Source: Thioclava nitratireducens (GTDB lineage: Bacteria; Pseudomonadota; Alphaproteobacteria; Rhodobacterales; Rhodobacteraceae). From it: a stretch of 64,000 nucleotides of DNA. Numbering within the stretch: the first letter of the stretch is position 1; each line of letters opens with the position of its first letter. The translations under genes were made by a program, and so were the position numbers. Location of the stretch: contig NZ_CP019437.1 in assembly GCF_001940525.2 (NCBI RefSeq), positions 3,583,501 through 3,647,500 on the forward strand. The letters run 5' to 3'. A model generated the notes under the pieces. It did no database searches, had not been told where the DNA came from, and saw only the letters and a program-made list of their open reading frames with translations. This document shows, in pieces, positions 34,261 to 42,566 of the stretch.

Positions 34261-34303
34261 GCATTTCGAACTTCGGACCGATGCCGTCAGAGATGCGTCC
34301 GGC

Positions 34304-34783
34304 TCAGTATTTCACATGGGCGACGCGATCTTTCATCGACTCGCCCGGGTCCGACGACAGAAGGATTTTCGCGCCCGCCACCAAGGCATTGCCGCTGTCC
34401 CAGATCTCGGCCGCATCCGCATCGAAGCGCAACAGCACCAGCTTCGGGTCGTCCTTGCCGTCATACCAGGCGCTGACAAAGGGGTTCCACAGACGCTCGA
34501 CGATCTCCGGGTCGGTGTTCTCCGTCAGACTGCCGGTGACGGTCGCGAAGACATCATGCCCCTTGTCGACGAAGGTGAACATCGCACCGGCGCCGGGGGC
34601 CAGCCCGTCCATCAATTCCGTGTCGCGCGCGGTGAAGAACCAGACGGGGCCGGGTTTTTCCTCGACGATCGCCGTCATCGGACGCGGCGCCGCCGTATCG
34701 ACGCCGGCCCGCGCCAACATCACTGTGCGATCCGAGTCGAGGGCGTCCCAGAAATCTTTCTCGATCTTGGCTTGGTCGGTCAT
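34304..34783 (-). CDS. Pyridoxamine 5'-phosphate oxidase-like (general stress protein 26) protein
   Basis: A 159-residue flavin-reductase-like split-barrel protein. The pattern FWDALDSDRTVMLARAGVDTAAPRPMTAIVEEKPGPVWFFTARDTELMD matches the general stress protein 26 branch of the PPOX superfamily, whose members bind FMN or F420 and are linked to oxidative or salt stress. The ATG at 34783 has AGGAGG ahead; 41 more in-frame residues upstream are not family-like. Catalytic activity is not established. Confidence 0.87.
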   Translation of the reverse strand: MTDQAKIEKDFWDALDSDRTVMLARAGVDTAAPRPMTAIVEEKPGPVWFFTARDTELMDGLAPGAGAMFTFVDKGHDVFATVTGSLTENTDPEIVERLWNPFVSAWYDGKDDPKLVLLRFDADAAEIWDSGNALVAGAKILLSSDPGESMKDRVAHVKY

Positions 34784-34877
34784 GTCGTTTCCTCCTGAAA
34801 TAGGTCTGGGAGGAGAACGTGAGCCCGCCTTCCCATGTTCCTCAGAAAGGCCGCCGCCCTGCGCCGCCAGAAACGAA

Positions 34878-34903
34878 AAGGCCCGGCGCAATCGCCGGGC
34901 CTT
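34878..34903 (-). terminator. Terminator of lepA
   Basis: Minus strand 11-bp perfect stem (AAGGCCCGGCG/CGCCGGGCCTT, loop of 4) followed by TTCGTTT, 23 bp after the lepA stop. Confidence 0.88.
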
Positions 34904-34926
34904 CAATCAAGAAATTTCGAAGAGGA

Positions 34927-36726
34927 TCACTCGTCCATCTTCAGCGCAGCGATGAACGCGCTCTGCGGGATTTCGACCTTCCCGAACTGGCGCATCTTCT
35001 TCTTACCGGCTTTCTGCTTTTCCAGCAGCTTCTTCTTCCGGCTCGCGTCGCCGCCATAGCATTTCGCGGTCACGTCCTTGCGCATCGCCGACAGCGTTTC
35101 GCGCGCGATCACGCGGCCACCGATGGCGGCCTGGATCGGAATCTTGAACATGTGGCGCGGGATCAGGTCCTTGAGTTTCTCGCACATCGCGCGGCCCCGG
35201 GCCTCGGCCCGGTCGCGGTGAACCATGATCGAGAGCGCGTCGACCGGCTCGTCATTCACCAGGATCGACATCTTCACGAGGTAGTCCTCGCGATATTCGG
35301 TGATCTGGTAATCGAAGCTGGCATAGCCCTTCGTGACCGATTTCAGGCGGTCGTAGAAGTCGAACACGACCTCGGCGAGCGGCAGGTCATAGACCACCAT
35401 CGCGCGGCCACCGACATAGGTCAGGTCCTGCTGGATGCCGCGGCGGTCCTGACAGAGCTTGAGCACATCGCCCAGATATTCGTCCGGCACGAGGATCGTC
35501 GCCTTGATGCGCGGCTCCTCGATATGGTCGACATAGGTCAGGTCGGGCATGTCGGCGGGGTTGTGAAGCTCGATCACCTCCCCGTCCTTCATGTGAACCT
35601 TGAACACCACCGAGGGCGCGGTGGTGATCAGGTCGAGATCGTATTCCCGCTCCAGACGGTCGCGCACCACTTCGAGGTGCAACAGCCCGAGGAAGCCGCA
35701 GCGGAATCCGAAGCCGAGCGCTGCCGAGGTTTCCATCTCCGCCGAGAAGCTCGCATCGTTCAGCTGCAGTTTCTCGATCGCGTCGCGCAGCGCCTCGAAA
35801 TCGTTCGCATCGACCGGGAAGAGGCCGCAGAACACGACTGGGATCGAGGGTTTGAAGCCCGGCAGCGCGTTGGCGCAGGGCTTCTTTTCATGGGTGATCG
35901 TGTCGCCGACCTTGGTGTCGCGCACCTGCTTGATCGAGGCGGTGAAGACACCGATTTCGCCGGGGCCCAGCTCGTCGATATTGACCATCGCGGGTTTCAG
36001 AACGGCGAGACGGTCGAGCTTGTAGGTCGCCCCCGTCTTCATCATCTTGATCTGGTCGCCCTTCTTGATCACGCCATCCATGACGCGGATCAGAACCACG
36101 ACGCCCAGATAGGGGTCGTACCACGAATCCACCAGCATCGCTTTCAGCGGCGCGTCACGGTCGCCCTGCGGGGCGGGCAGACGATGGACGATAGCTTCCA
36201 GAACATCCGGGATGCCCAGGCCGGTCTTCGCGGAAATCTCGACCGCCTCGGAGGCGTCGATCCCGATCACATCCTCGATCTGCTCCTTCACGCGCTCGGG
36301 CTCTGCGGCCGGAAGGTCGATCTTGTTGAGGACCGGGACGATCTCGTGATCCGCGTCGATCGCCTGATAGACGTTGGCCAGCGTCTGCGCCTCGACGCCC
36401 TGCGAGGCGTCGACAACCAGCAGCGATCCCTCGACCGCCTGCATCGAGCGCGACACCTCATAGGCGAAGTCGACGTGGCCGGGGGTGTCGATCAGGTTCA
36501 GCACATAGGTTTTGCCGTCCTTGGCGGGATAGTCGATCCGCACCGAGTTGGCCTTGATCGTGATGCCGCGCTCACGCTCGATATCCATCGCGTCGAGGAG
36601 CTGGTCCTTCATATCGCGTTCGGCCACGGTACCGGTCAGCTGGATCAGCCGGTCGGCAAGCGTGGATTTACCGTGGTCGATATGCGCCACGATGGAGAAA
36701 TTGCGGATGCGATCAAGATCAGTCAT
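34927..36726 (-). CDS. lepA: Elongation factor 4 (LepA)
   Basis: A 599-residue translational GTPase that acts on stalled or mispositioned ribosomes. G1 is AHIDHGKST (about residues 13-21), G3 DTPGH and G4 NKID. The LepA-specific C-terminal domain ends [17 protein letters not shown]...[26 protein letters not shown]. The ATG at 36726 ([21 protein letters not shown]) gives the family length; in-frame upstream residues are not conserved. It is divergent from the HMA-domain gene. Confidence 0.97.
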   Translation of the reverse strand: MTDLDRIRNFSIVAHIDHGKSTLADRLIQLTGTVAERDMKDQLLDAMDIERERGITIKANSVRIDYPAKDGKTYVLNLIDTPGHVDFAYEVSRSMQAVEGSLLVVDASQGVEAQTLANVYQAIDADHEIVPVLNKIDLPAAEPERVKEQIEDVIGIDASEAVEISAKTGLGIPDVLEAIVHRLPAPQGDRDAPLKAMLVDSWYDPYLGVVVLIRVMDGVIKKGDQIKMMKTGATYKLDRLAVLKPAMVNIDELGPGEIGVFTASIKQVRDTKVGDTITHEKKPCANALPGFKPSIPVVFCGLFPVDANDFEALRDAIEKLQLNDASFSAEMETSAALGFGFRCGFLGLLHLEVVRDRLEREYDLDLITTAPSVVFKVHMKDGEVIELHNPADMPDLTYVDHIEEPRIKATILVPDEYLGDVLKLCQDRRGIQQDLTYVGGRAMVVYDLPLAEVVFDFYDRLKSVTKGYASFDYQITEYREDYLVKMSILVNDEPVDALSIMVHRDRAEARGRAMCEKLKDLIPRHMFKIPIQAAIGGRVIARETLSAMRKDVTAKCYGGDASRKKKLLEKQKAGKKKMRQFGKVEIPQSAFIAALKMDE

Positions 36727-36845
36727 GGGCGCGCGTATACAGGGGAAAAAGCGGGCCGGGAAGAGGGATTGAACGCCATCTGCCATTGACCTCGGCCCGG
36801 TCGCGTCCGACATATCCCTGAGACACGAAACACGGGAGACGCAAG

Positions 36846-37037
36846 ATGATCTATTCCGTTCCGAACATGACCTGCGGGCATTGCAAAGCCTCGGTCGAAG
36901 CCGCGATCGAAGAGGTGGGCGGCAAGGCCGATGTCTATCTGGAAGATCGCGAGGTCGAGGTGGAAGGGCTGCCCGAATCCACCGTGATCAGCGCGTTGAA
37001 AGGTGCGGGCTACGAGGCCACCCCGGTCGAAGAGTGA
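36846..37037 (+). CDS. Heavy-metal-associated domain protein (CopZ-like)
   Basis: A 63-residue ferredoxin-like HMA protein with the metal-binding motif MTCGHC at residues 8-13, in the beta-alpha-beta-beta-alpha-beta pattern. Such stand-alone domains carry Cu(I) to copper ATPases. No copA or regulator is near, so the partner is elsewhere. GGGAGA precedes the ATG. Confidence 0.88.
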   Translation: MIYSVPNMTCGHCKASVEAAIEEVGGKADVYLEDREVEVEGLPESTVISALKGAGYEATPVEE

Positions 37038-37241
37038 TCCGGCGGGGCGTCGCGGTCCAGATGTAGTAGGCCCAGCGCCGCGCAACGCGACGGTTAGAAA
37101 TCGGGTTCCCTCCCCTGTCCCGAACCGGCGGAATTCTGCCTGTTTTATTGCCCGCTTTTTGAATTTGAGTTAGAATCGCGGACAAATGAGCAGGCAGGAT
37201 CGGCAAATACATGCCGGCCGCAACGACAAAAGGGGCAGTAG

Positions 37242-37550
37242 ATGACTTTCAAGACGACACTCGGACTCTGCGCATTCTCGGGCGCCGTGGCGCTCGCTTC
37301 GATGGCCTCGGCCGGGCCCATCGACAACGCCTGCCTGAAGGCGGGGCGCGCCAGCAATCCCGGCACCTGTGGGTGCATCCAGCAAGTCGCCGACATGACG
37401 CTGAGCCACCGCGACCAGCGCCGCGCCGCCAGCTTCTTCCACGATCCCGACCGCGCGCAGGAAGTGCGGATGTCGGATCGCAAGTCGGATTCGGACTTCT
37501 GGGACCGCTACAAGAACTTCGCCTCCACCGCGGAAGGCTTCTGCAAGTAA
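37242..37550 (+). CDS. Small exported Cys-containing protein
   Basis: A 102-residue protein with a signal peptide (TLGLCAFSGAVALASMASA, cleavage near residue 24) and a mature part with four Cys (ACLKAG, TCGCIQQVAD, final FCK) and the conserved pattern SHRDQRRAASFFHDPDRAQEVR...FWDRYKNFASTAEGFC. Disulfides are likely in the periplasm. Similar Rhodobacterales proteins are sometimes labelled arginine transporter, which the sequence does not support, as there is no membrane domain. Function unknown. Confidence 0.75.
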   Translation: MTFKTTLGLCAFSGAVALASMASAGPIDNACLKAGRASNPGTCGCIQQVADMTLSHRDQRRAASFFHDPDRAQEVRMSDRKSDSDFWDRYKNFASTAEGFCK

Positions 37551-37573
37551 GCGGTCAGTCTGCGGCGCGCGGT

Positions 37574-38044
37574 CTACTGCCCGCGCCGCTTTTCTTCCTC
37601 ATCGGCCAGCAAATCGGCGATCAGCTGATCCGCGCCCGCCTCGATCATGTCGAGGGCTCCCTCGAAATTGCGGGTAAAATAAGGATCGGGCACATCGCGC
37701 GGCCCTTCCGGCCCGTCGATGAACATCTGCACCTGCGCGCGCATCTCGCGCGGCGCCCCGTCCAGCGCATCGCGCAGGTTATTTTCATCCATTGCCAGGA
37801 TCACATCGAACGCGTCGTAATCGGCGGGCTCGATTTTCCGTGCACGCAGAGCGCGCATGTCATAGCCGCGCGCCTCCGCCGCCGCGATCATCGGTTCGTA
37901 GGGCGGCTCTCCCAGATGCCAGCTACCGGTGCCGGCGCTGTCGAACTCGATATCGAGGCCGGCCGCGGCGGCCTTGTGACGGGTCACCGCTTCGGCGGCG
38001 GGCGAGCGGCAGATATTGCCAAGGCAGAGAAAGAGGATACGCAT
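37574..38044 (-). CDS. Low-molecular-weight protein-tyrosine phosphatase
   Basis: A 156-residue phosphatase. The P-loop CLGNICRS starts at Cys7 with Arg13 (CX5R), and the general acid lies in DPYF near residue 121. It dephosphorylates phosphotyrosine proteins or low-molecular-weight esters; the target is unknown. There is no Shine-Dalgarno sequence on this strand ahead of the ATG at 38044, and the divergent sirtuin begins only 28 bp away. The 3' end faces the gene at 37550 tail-to-tail. Confidence 0.9.
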   Translation of the reverse strand: MRILFLCLGNICRSPAAEAVTRHKAAAAGLDIEFDSAGTGSWHLGEPPYEPMIAAAEARGYDMRALRARKIEPADYDAFDVILAMDENNLRDALDGAPREMRAQVQMFIDGPEGPRDVPDPYFTRNFEGALDMIEAGADQLIADLLADEEEKRRGQ

Positions 38045-38072
38045 AGGAGGAGTGATAACGGAGGGCAGCGCG

Positions 38073-38762
38073 ATGGCCAAGGTCGTGATTCTGACTGGCG
38101 CCGGTATTTCCGCCGAAAGTGGTCTCAAGACGTTTCGGGCGAGTGACGGCCTTTGGGAAGAGCATCGCATCATGGACGTGGCGACGCCTGAGGGTTTTGC
38201 GCGCGACCCCGAATTGGTGCATCGCTTCTACAATGCGCGCCGGGCGGCGGCGCGCGCGGCACAGCCAAATCCTGCCCATGTCGCGTTGGCGGAACTCGAG
38301 GCCGATCCGGGCCACGAGGTTCTGGTGGTGACGCAGAATGTCGATGACCTGCACGAGCGCGCTGGCTCTCGGAACGTGATCCACATGCACGGCACGCTGT
38401 TTGGAGCCTTGTGCCACGCATGCGGCCATCGCTGGCCCGCGCCGGAAGCGATGAAGCCGCGTGACACCTGCCCCGAGTGCGGGCGAAAAGCCACGCGGCC
38501 CGACATCGTCTGGTTCAACGAGATGCCCTACCAGATGGACCGGATAATCCGCGAGCTGGAAGCCGCGGACCTCTTCGTCTCGATCGGCACCAGCGGCAAC
38601 GTCTATCCGGCGGCAGGCTTCGTACAGGATGCCGCGATGGCCGGTGTCGAGACGCTGGAGCTGAACCTCGACCGCTCGGCGGGCAGCGAGATGTTCGACA
38701 TCTCGCGCCAGGGACCGGCGAGCGTGCTCGTCCCGCAATGGGTGCGCGAGCGGCTGGGATAG
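38073..38762 (+). CDS. cobB: NAD-dependent protein deacylase (Sir2 family)
   Basis: A 229-residue sirtuin that removes acyl groups from lysines using NAD. Motifs: LTGAGISAESGLKTFR near the N-terminus, QNVDDLHERAGS, the catalytic His in HMHGTL, and a zinc ribbon with CHAC and CPEC. The ATG at 38073 has GGAGGG 7 bp upstream. One known target of such enzymes is acyl-CoA synthetases, and prpE lies at 23.8 kb, but a link is only inference. Confidence 0.92.
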   Translation: MAKVVILTGAGISAESGLKTFRASDGLWEEHRIMDVATPEGFARDPELVHRFYNARRAAARAAQPNPAHVALAELEADPGHEVLVVTQNVDDLHERAGSRNVIHMHGTLFGALCHACGHRWPAPEAMKPRDTCPECGRKATRPDIVWFNEMPYQMDRIIRELEAADLFVSIGTSGNVYPAAGFVQDAAMAGVETLELNLDRSAGSEMFDISRQGPASVLVPQWVRERLG

Positions 38763-38796
38763 AGCGGCGGGGCGGCTAACCGCCCTGCCCTGTCCG

Positions 38797-40167
38797 TTAG
38801 TAGCTGTATTCGGCGTAGATCTTGCTCAGATCGCCATTCCACTCGCCGTGATATTTCTCGAGGAGTTCGTCGGCAGGCACGCGGCCGGTCTCGACGCTCT
38901 CTTCCAGCGCGTTGAGGAAATGGGTCTCGTCGGGGATCATTCCGCCTGCGCCGGGCTTCGCCCGTGCCGCCAGACCGGATTTCGCGATCGCCACCGTTTC
39001 GCGTGCGAGGTCATGCAGCTTCACGCCGTTAAACTCGCCCTGCAGCGCATCGACCGCCGCCGCACGGCGCAGACCTTCGCGGGTCTCGTGATCGAAGCCC
39101 TTCACCAGATCCCAAGCCGCATCGAGCGCGGTCTGGTCATAGCACAGGCCGACCCACAGCGCGGGCAGCGCACACAAACGCCGCCAGGGCCCGCCATCGG
39201 CACCGCGCATCTCGATGAATTTTTTCGCCCGCGCCTCAGGGAAGACGGTGGTCAGGTGATCGGCCCAGTCACTCAGCGTCGGCTTCTCGCCGGGCAGCGC
39301 GGGCAGTTCGCCCTTGAGGAAGTCGCGGAAGGACTGGCCCAAAGCATTGATATATTTGCCGTCGCGATAGACGAAATACATCGGCACATCTAGAACGTAG
39401 TTCGCGTAGGCCTCGTAGCCCGCGCCCTCTTCGAACATGAAGGGGAGCATGCCCGTGCGCGCATCGTCGAGGTTCTGCCAGATATGGCTGCGCCACGATT
39501 TCATGCCGTTGGGCTTGCCATCGAGGAAGGGCGAGTTCGCGAAGAGCGCCGTCGCGACCGGCTGCAGCGCCAGCGCCACGCGCATCTTCTGCACCATGTC
39601 GGCCTCGGACGCGAAGTCGAGATTCACCTGCACGGTGCAGGTGCGATACATCATCTGCGTTCCGAGTTCGCCGACGCGGCCCATGTAATCGGTCATCAGC
39701 CGGTAGCGCCCCTTGGGCATCATCGGCATCTGCTCCTGCGACCAGATCGGAGCCGCGCCAAGGCCGATGAACCTTACGCCGAGATCGTCGGCGACCGACT
39801 GCACTTCGCGCAGGTGGAGGTTCACCTCGTCGCAGGTCTGGTGGATCGTCTCGAGCGGCGCGCCCGACAGTTCCAGCTGCCCACCGGGCTCGAGGCTCAC
39901 ATTCGCGCCGTTCAGCTCCAGCCCGATGATGTTGCCCTGCTCTTCCACCGGCTGCCAGCCAAAGCGGTCGCGCAGACCTTCCAGCATCGCCTTGATCGAC
40001 CGCGGGCCGTCATAGGGCAGCGGCAATTGCTTGTCCGCGCAATAGCCGAATTTCTCGTGTTCGGTGCCGATGCGCCAATCGTCGCGCGGCTTCTCGCCCG
40101 CGGCCAGATATTCGGCCAGTTGCTCGAAGCGCTCGATCGGGCCACCGCCCTGCTGCGGAATGGACAT
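38797..40167 (-). CDS. gshA: Glutamate-cysteine ligase
   Basis: A 456-residue enzyme catalysing the first step of glutathione synthesis. It belongs to the plant/alphaproteobacterial type (GCS2), seen in RIGTEHEKFGY near residue 37, GANVSLEPGGQLELSG and TCTVQVNLDFASEADMVQKMRVA. Length fits. It is last in a three-gene set rsmE-membrane protein-gshA on the minus strand, 51 bp after its neighbour. No strong ribosome binding site is seen ahead of the ATG. Confidence 0.93.
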   Translation of the reverse strand: MSIPQQGGGPIERFEQLAEYLAAGEKPRDDWRIGTEHEKFGYCADKQLPLPYDGPRSIKAMLEGLRDRFGWQPVEEQGNIIGLELNGANVSLEPGGQLELSGAPLETIHQTCDEVNLHLREVQSVADDLGVRFIGLGAAPIWSQEQMPMMPKGRYRLMTDYMGRVGELGTQMMYRTCTVQVNLDFASEADMVQKMRVALALQPVATALFANSPFLDGKPNGMKSWRSHIWQNLDDARTGMLPFMFEEGAGYEAYANYVLDVPMYFVYRDGKYINALGQSFRDFLKGELPALPGEKPTLSDWADHLTTVFPEARAKKFIEMRGADGGPWRRLCALPALWVGLCYDQTALDAAWDLVKGFDHETREGLRRAAAVDALQGEFNGVKLHDLARETVAIAKSGLAARAKPGAGGMIPDETHFLNALEESVETGRVPADELLEKYHGEWNGDLSKIYAEYSY

Positions 40168-40218
40168 GTCTTTTCTCGCGTCGCTTTATGGGGCGCCACA
40201 GGTGGCGCGGGGGCTAGC

Positions 40219-40773
40219 TCAAGTCAAGCGTGAAACCTGTTTACGGATCCAGAGGCTCTGTGCGGTAGTCTGCTGGTCGAGCGCGGCGGAGATTTTCCCC
40301 ATATCGATCCCCGGCAAGCTCGCGAAGGCATCGTAGAGCGCATCCGCCCCCGCCGCGTCGAGCGGGATCAGGAGCGCCTCCCCCGACAGGCTGCGAAGCC
40401 GCCAATATTGCTTGCCCTGCAGTGTCAGCAGACGGATTTCGGCCAGTTCGCGCAGCGGCAATTCGCCGCCCATCCCGAGCGCCGAGACATTGCTGCCCGG
40501 CCCCGCAATGGCGCGCGCCCGGCTGGCTGCGAAATAGGAGATACGACCCTCGTCGATCTCGACCAGACCCGGCGCGCTGGTTTCACGCGCAAAGCGCAGC
40601 CGACGCCAGCCGATCAGCGCCCATCCAAGGCCGAGCGCGACCGTAATCACCCCCAGCGGCATCAGGACATACCCACCGAGCCAGATCAGCCACGCGCCGA
40701 ATGCCACCACGACGCCCGCCGCGATCACCTCGCCCCAGCGCTTGAAGCCTTCTGCGACCTCGGGACGGATCAC
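40219..40773 (-). CDS. Two-helix membrane protein, unknown function
   Basis: A 184-residue protein starting at a GTG (MIRPEVAEGFKRWGEVIAAG), which overlaps the rsmE stop by 4 bp and has GGAGA upstream. Two membrane helices (about 14-34 and 37-54) are followed by a cytoplasmic beta-rich domain from about residue 66 (APGLVEIDEGRISYFAA...LPLRELAEIRLL...KQYWRLRSLSGEALLIP) that looks like a PH-type fold. Function unknown; order rsmE-this-gshA appears conserved in relatives. Confidence 0.75.
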   Translation of the reverse strand: MIRPEVAEGFKRWGEVIAAGVVVAFGAWLIWLGGYVLMPLGVITVALGLGWALIGWRRLRFARETSAPGLVEIDEGRISYFAASRARAIAGPGSNVSALGMGGELPLRELAEIRLLTLQGKQYWRLRSLSGEALLIPLDAAGADALYDAFASLPGIDMGKISAALDQQTTAQSLWIRKQVSRLT

Positions 40774-41495
40774 CGCCAGTCTCCCAGCGCCGATTGCCAC
40801 AATGTGATCGCCGCGCAGACCGCCGTATCGGCGCGCAGGATGCGCGGGCCGAGGCTGACGGGGGTCACGAAATCGCGACTGCGAAGCATCTCGCGCTCGG
40901 CCTCCGAGAACCCGCCTTCTGGCCCGATCAGGATCGCCCAAGGTCCCGGCTCCAACCCCGCGAGCGTCTCTGCGGGGCCAACCAGAGCCTCGTCGGCCCA
41001 GAGGATACGTCGGCTCGGATCCCAGCCATCCAGCAGCTTCTTGAGCCCCTGCAAATCCTCGACCGGGGGCACATAGGTGCCCAGACATTGCTCCGCCGCC
41101 TCCTTCGCATGGGCCTGCAGACGGTCCTGCCGGATGCGCGCGGAATTGGTGAATTCGGTCTGTACCGGCAGCACCTTGGCGCAGCCCAGCTCGGTCGCCT
41201 TCTCGACGATGAAATCGGTGCGCTCTTTCTTGATCGGCGCGAAGATCAGCCAGAGATCGGGCGGCGCGAGCTGCGGTGCGGCCTGCTCGACGCAGGCCAG
41301 AATACCGCGCTTCTTGTGAGCCTCGACGACCTCCGCCGTCCACTCGCCATCCCGCCCGTTGAACAGCGCAACACGGGCGCCCACGGCCAGCCGCATCACC
41401 GCGAAGAGGTAATGCGCTTCGTCCTGAGTCAGAGGCACGGCTTGCCCCGCGCCCAGCGGGTGCTCTACACAGAGCCTGATCTTGGCACGTTCCAT
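40770..41495 (-). CDS. rsmE: 16S rRNA m3U1498 methyltransferase
   Basis: A 241-residue SPOUT-class methyltransferase that methylates U1498 of 16S rRNA. N-terminal PUA-like domain, then the RsmE signature FAPIKKERTDFIVEKATELGC and the knotted SAM site ILIGPEGGFSEAE with LGPRILRADTA at the end. The ATG at 41495 gives the family start MERAKIRLCVEHPL. Its start codon is only 12 bp from that of the divergent ubiA gene. GTGA overlap with the downstream gene suggests coupling. Confidence 0.94.
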   Translation of the reverse strand: MERAKIRLCVEHPLGAGQAVPLTQDEAHYLFAVMRLAVGARVALFNGRDGEWTAEVVEAHKKRGILACVEQAAPQLAPPDLWLIFAPIKKERTDFIVEKATELGCAKVLPVQTEFTNSARIRQDRLQAHAKEAAEQCLGTYVPPVEDLQGLKKLLDGWDPSRRILWADEALVGPAETLAGLEPGPWAILIGPEGGFSEAEREMLRSRDFVTPVSLGPRILRADTAVCAAITLWQSALGDWR

Positions 41496-41507
41496 GAGGC
41501 GGACTTT

Positions 41508-42488
41508 ATGAGCGGAAAACCCGAAACGCCAGAGGCGGCGGAAGACGCAAACGGTACGGTCGCGGATGCCTATCGCGGCAACTGGGTCGACCGGCTGGCC
41601 CCGGCATGGACGCGGCCCTATCTGCGCCTGAGCCGCGCCGACCGGCCTATCGGGACGTGGCTGCTGCTGCTGCCCTGCTACTGGTCGATCGCGCTGGCCG
41701 CGTCCTCGACGGGCGGCTTCATCTGGTGGGATCTGTGGCTGGCCATCGGCGCCTCCGTCGGAGCCTTCCTGATGCGCGGCGCGGGCTGCACCTGGAACGA
41801 CATCACCGACCGCGACATCGACGCCGGCGTGGCCCGCACCCGCTCGCGCCCGATCCCCTCGGGGCAGGTCTCGACGAAACAGGCGCTGGCTTGGGCTGTG
41901 ATCCAGTCGCTGATCTCCTTCGCGATCCTGCTGACCTTCAACACCCCCGCGATCATTCTCGGGATCGTCTCGCTCGGTCCGGTCGCGATCTACCCCTTCG
42001 CCAAGCGCTTCACCTGGTGGCCGCAGATCTTCCTCGGGATCGCGTTCAACTGGGGCGCGCTGCTGCTGTGGGTCGCGCATACCGGAAGCCTCAGCTGGCC
42101 GCCCGTCGTGCTTTATTTCGCGGGCATGGCCTGGACGTTGTTCTACGACACGATCTACGCGCATCAGGACAAGGAAGACGACGCGCTGATCGGCGTGAAA
42201 TCCACCGCGCGGCTCTTCGGGGACGACAGCGCGAAATGGCTGGGCGGCTTCCTGATGACCTCCGTCGCGCTGATGACCATCGCCGTGATGGGCGCACTGT
42301 TGCCCGGCGCGCCGCCGCTGCGCCTCGCGCTCTCGCTGCTCGCGCCCTGGGCGATGGGGTGGCACATGCTCTGGCAGATGCGTCAGCTCGATATCGACGA
42401 CCCGGACACCTGTCTGAAACTGTTCCGCGCGAACCGCGATACGGGCCTGATCGCTGCGCTGTTTCTCGCCGTTGGCGCAATCGTGTAA
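41508..42488 (+). CDS. ubiA: 4-hydroxybenzoate polyprenyltransferase
   Basis: A 326-residue membrane prenyltransferase attaching the polyprenyl chain to 4-hydroxybenzoate in ubiquinone synthesis. First aspartate motif NDITDRDID and the second DKEDD (in YAHQDKEDDALIGVKSTA) bind the diphosphate through magnesium. About eight to nine helices. The prenyl donor is made by IspB at 2.4 kb. GAGGCGGA lies just ahead of the ATG at 41508, chosen because upstream in-frame sequence is antisense to rsmE. Confidence 0.94.
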   Translation: MSGKPETPEAAEDANGTVADAYRGNWVDRLAPAWTRPYLRLSRADRPIGTWLLLLPCYWSIALAASSTGGFIWWDLWLAIGASVGAFLMRGAGCTWNDITDRDIDAGVARTRSRPIPSGQVSTKQALAWAVIQSLISFAILLTFNTPAIILGIVSLGPVAIYPFAKRFTWWPQIFLGIAFNWGALLLWVAHTGSLSWPPVVLYFAGMAWTLFYDTIYAHQDKEDDALIGVKSTARLFGDDSAKWLGGFLMTSVALMTIAVMGALLPGAPPLRLALSLLAPWAMGWHMLWQMRQLDIDDPDTCLKLFRANRDTGLIAALFLAVGAIV

Positions 42489-42566
42489 CGGCGTATCGAT
42501 TGATCCCCGCGCCCCTGCACCTTAAGGAAACGGGATAAAGATTCCCCTGGGGAGGGCCTGAGACCG

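Noticed and set aside
34819-36789. A 656-codon open frame on the plus strand
   Set aside because: It is antisense to lepA and has no recognisable domain; LepA explains the sequence fully.
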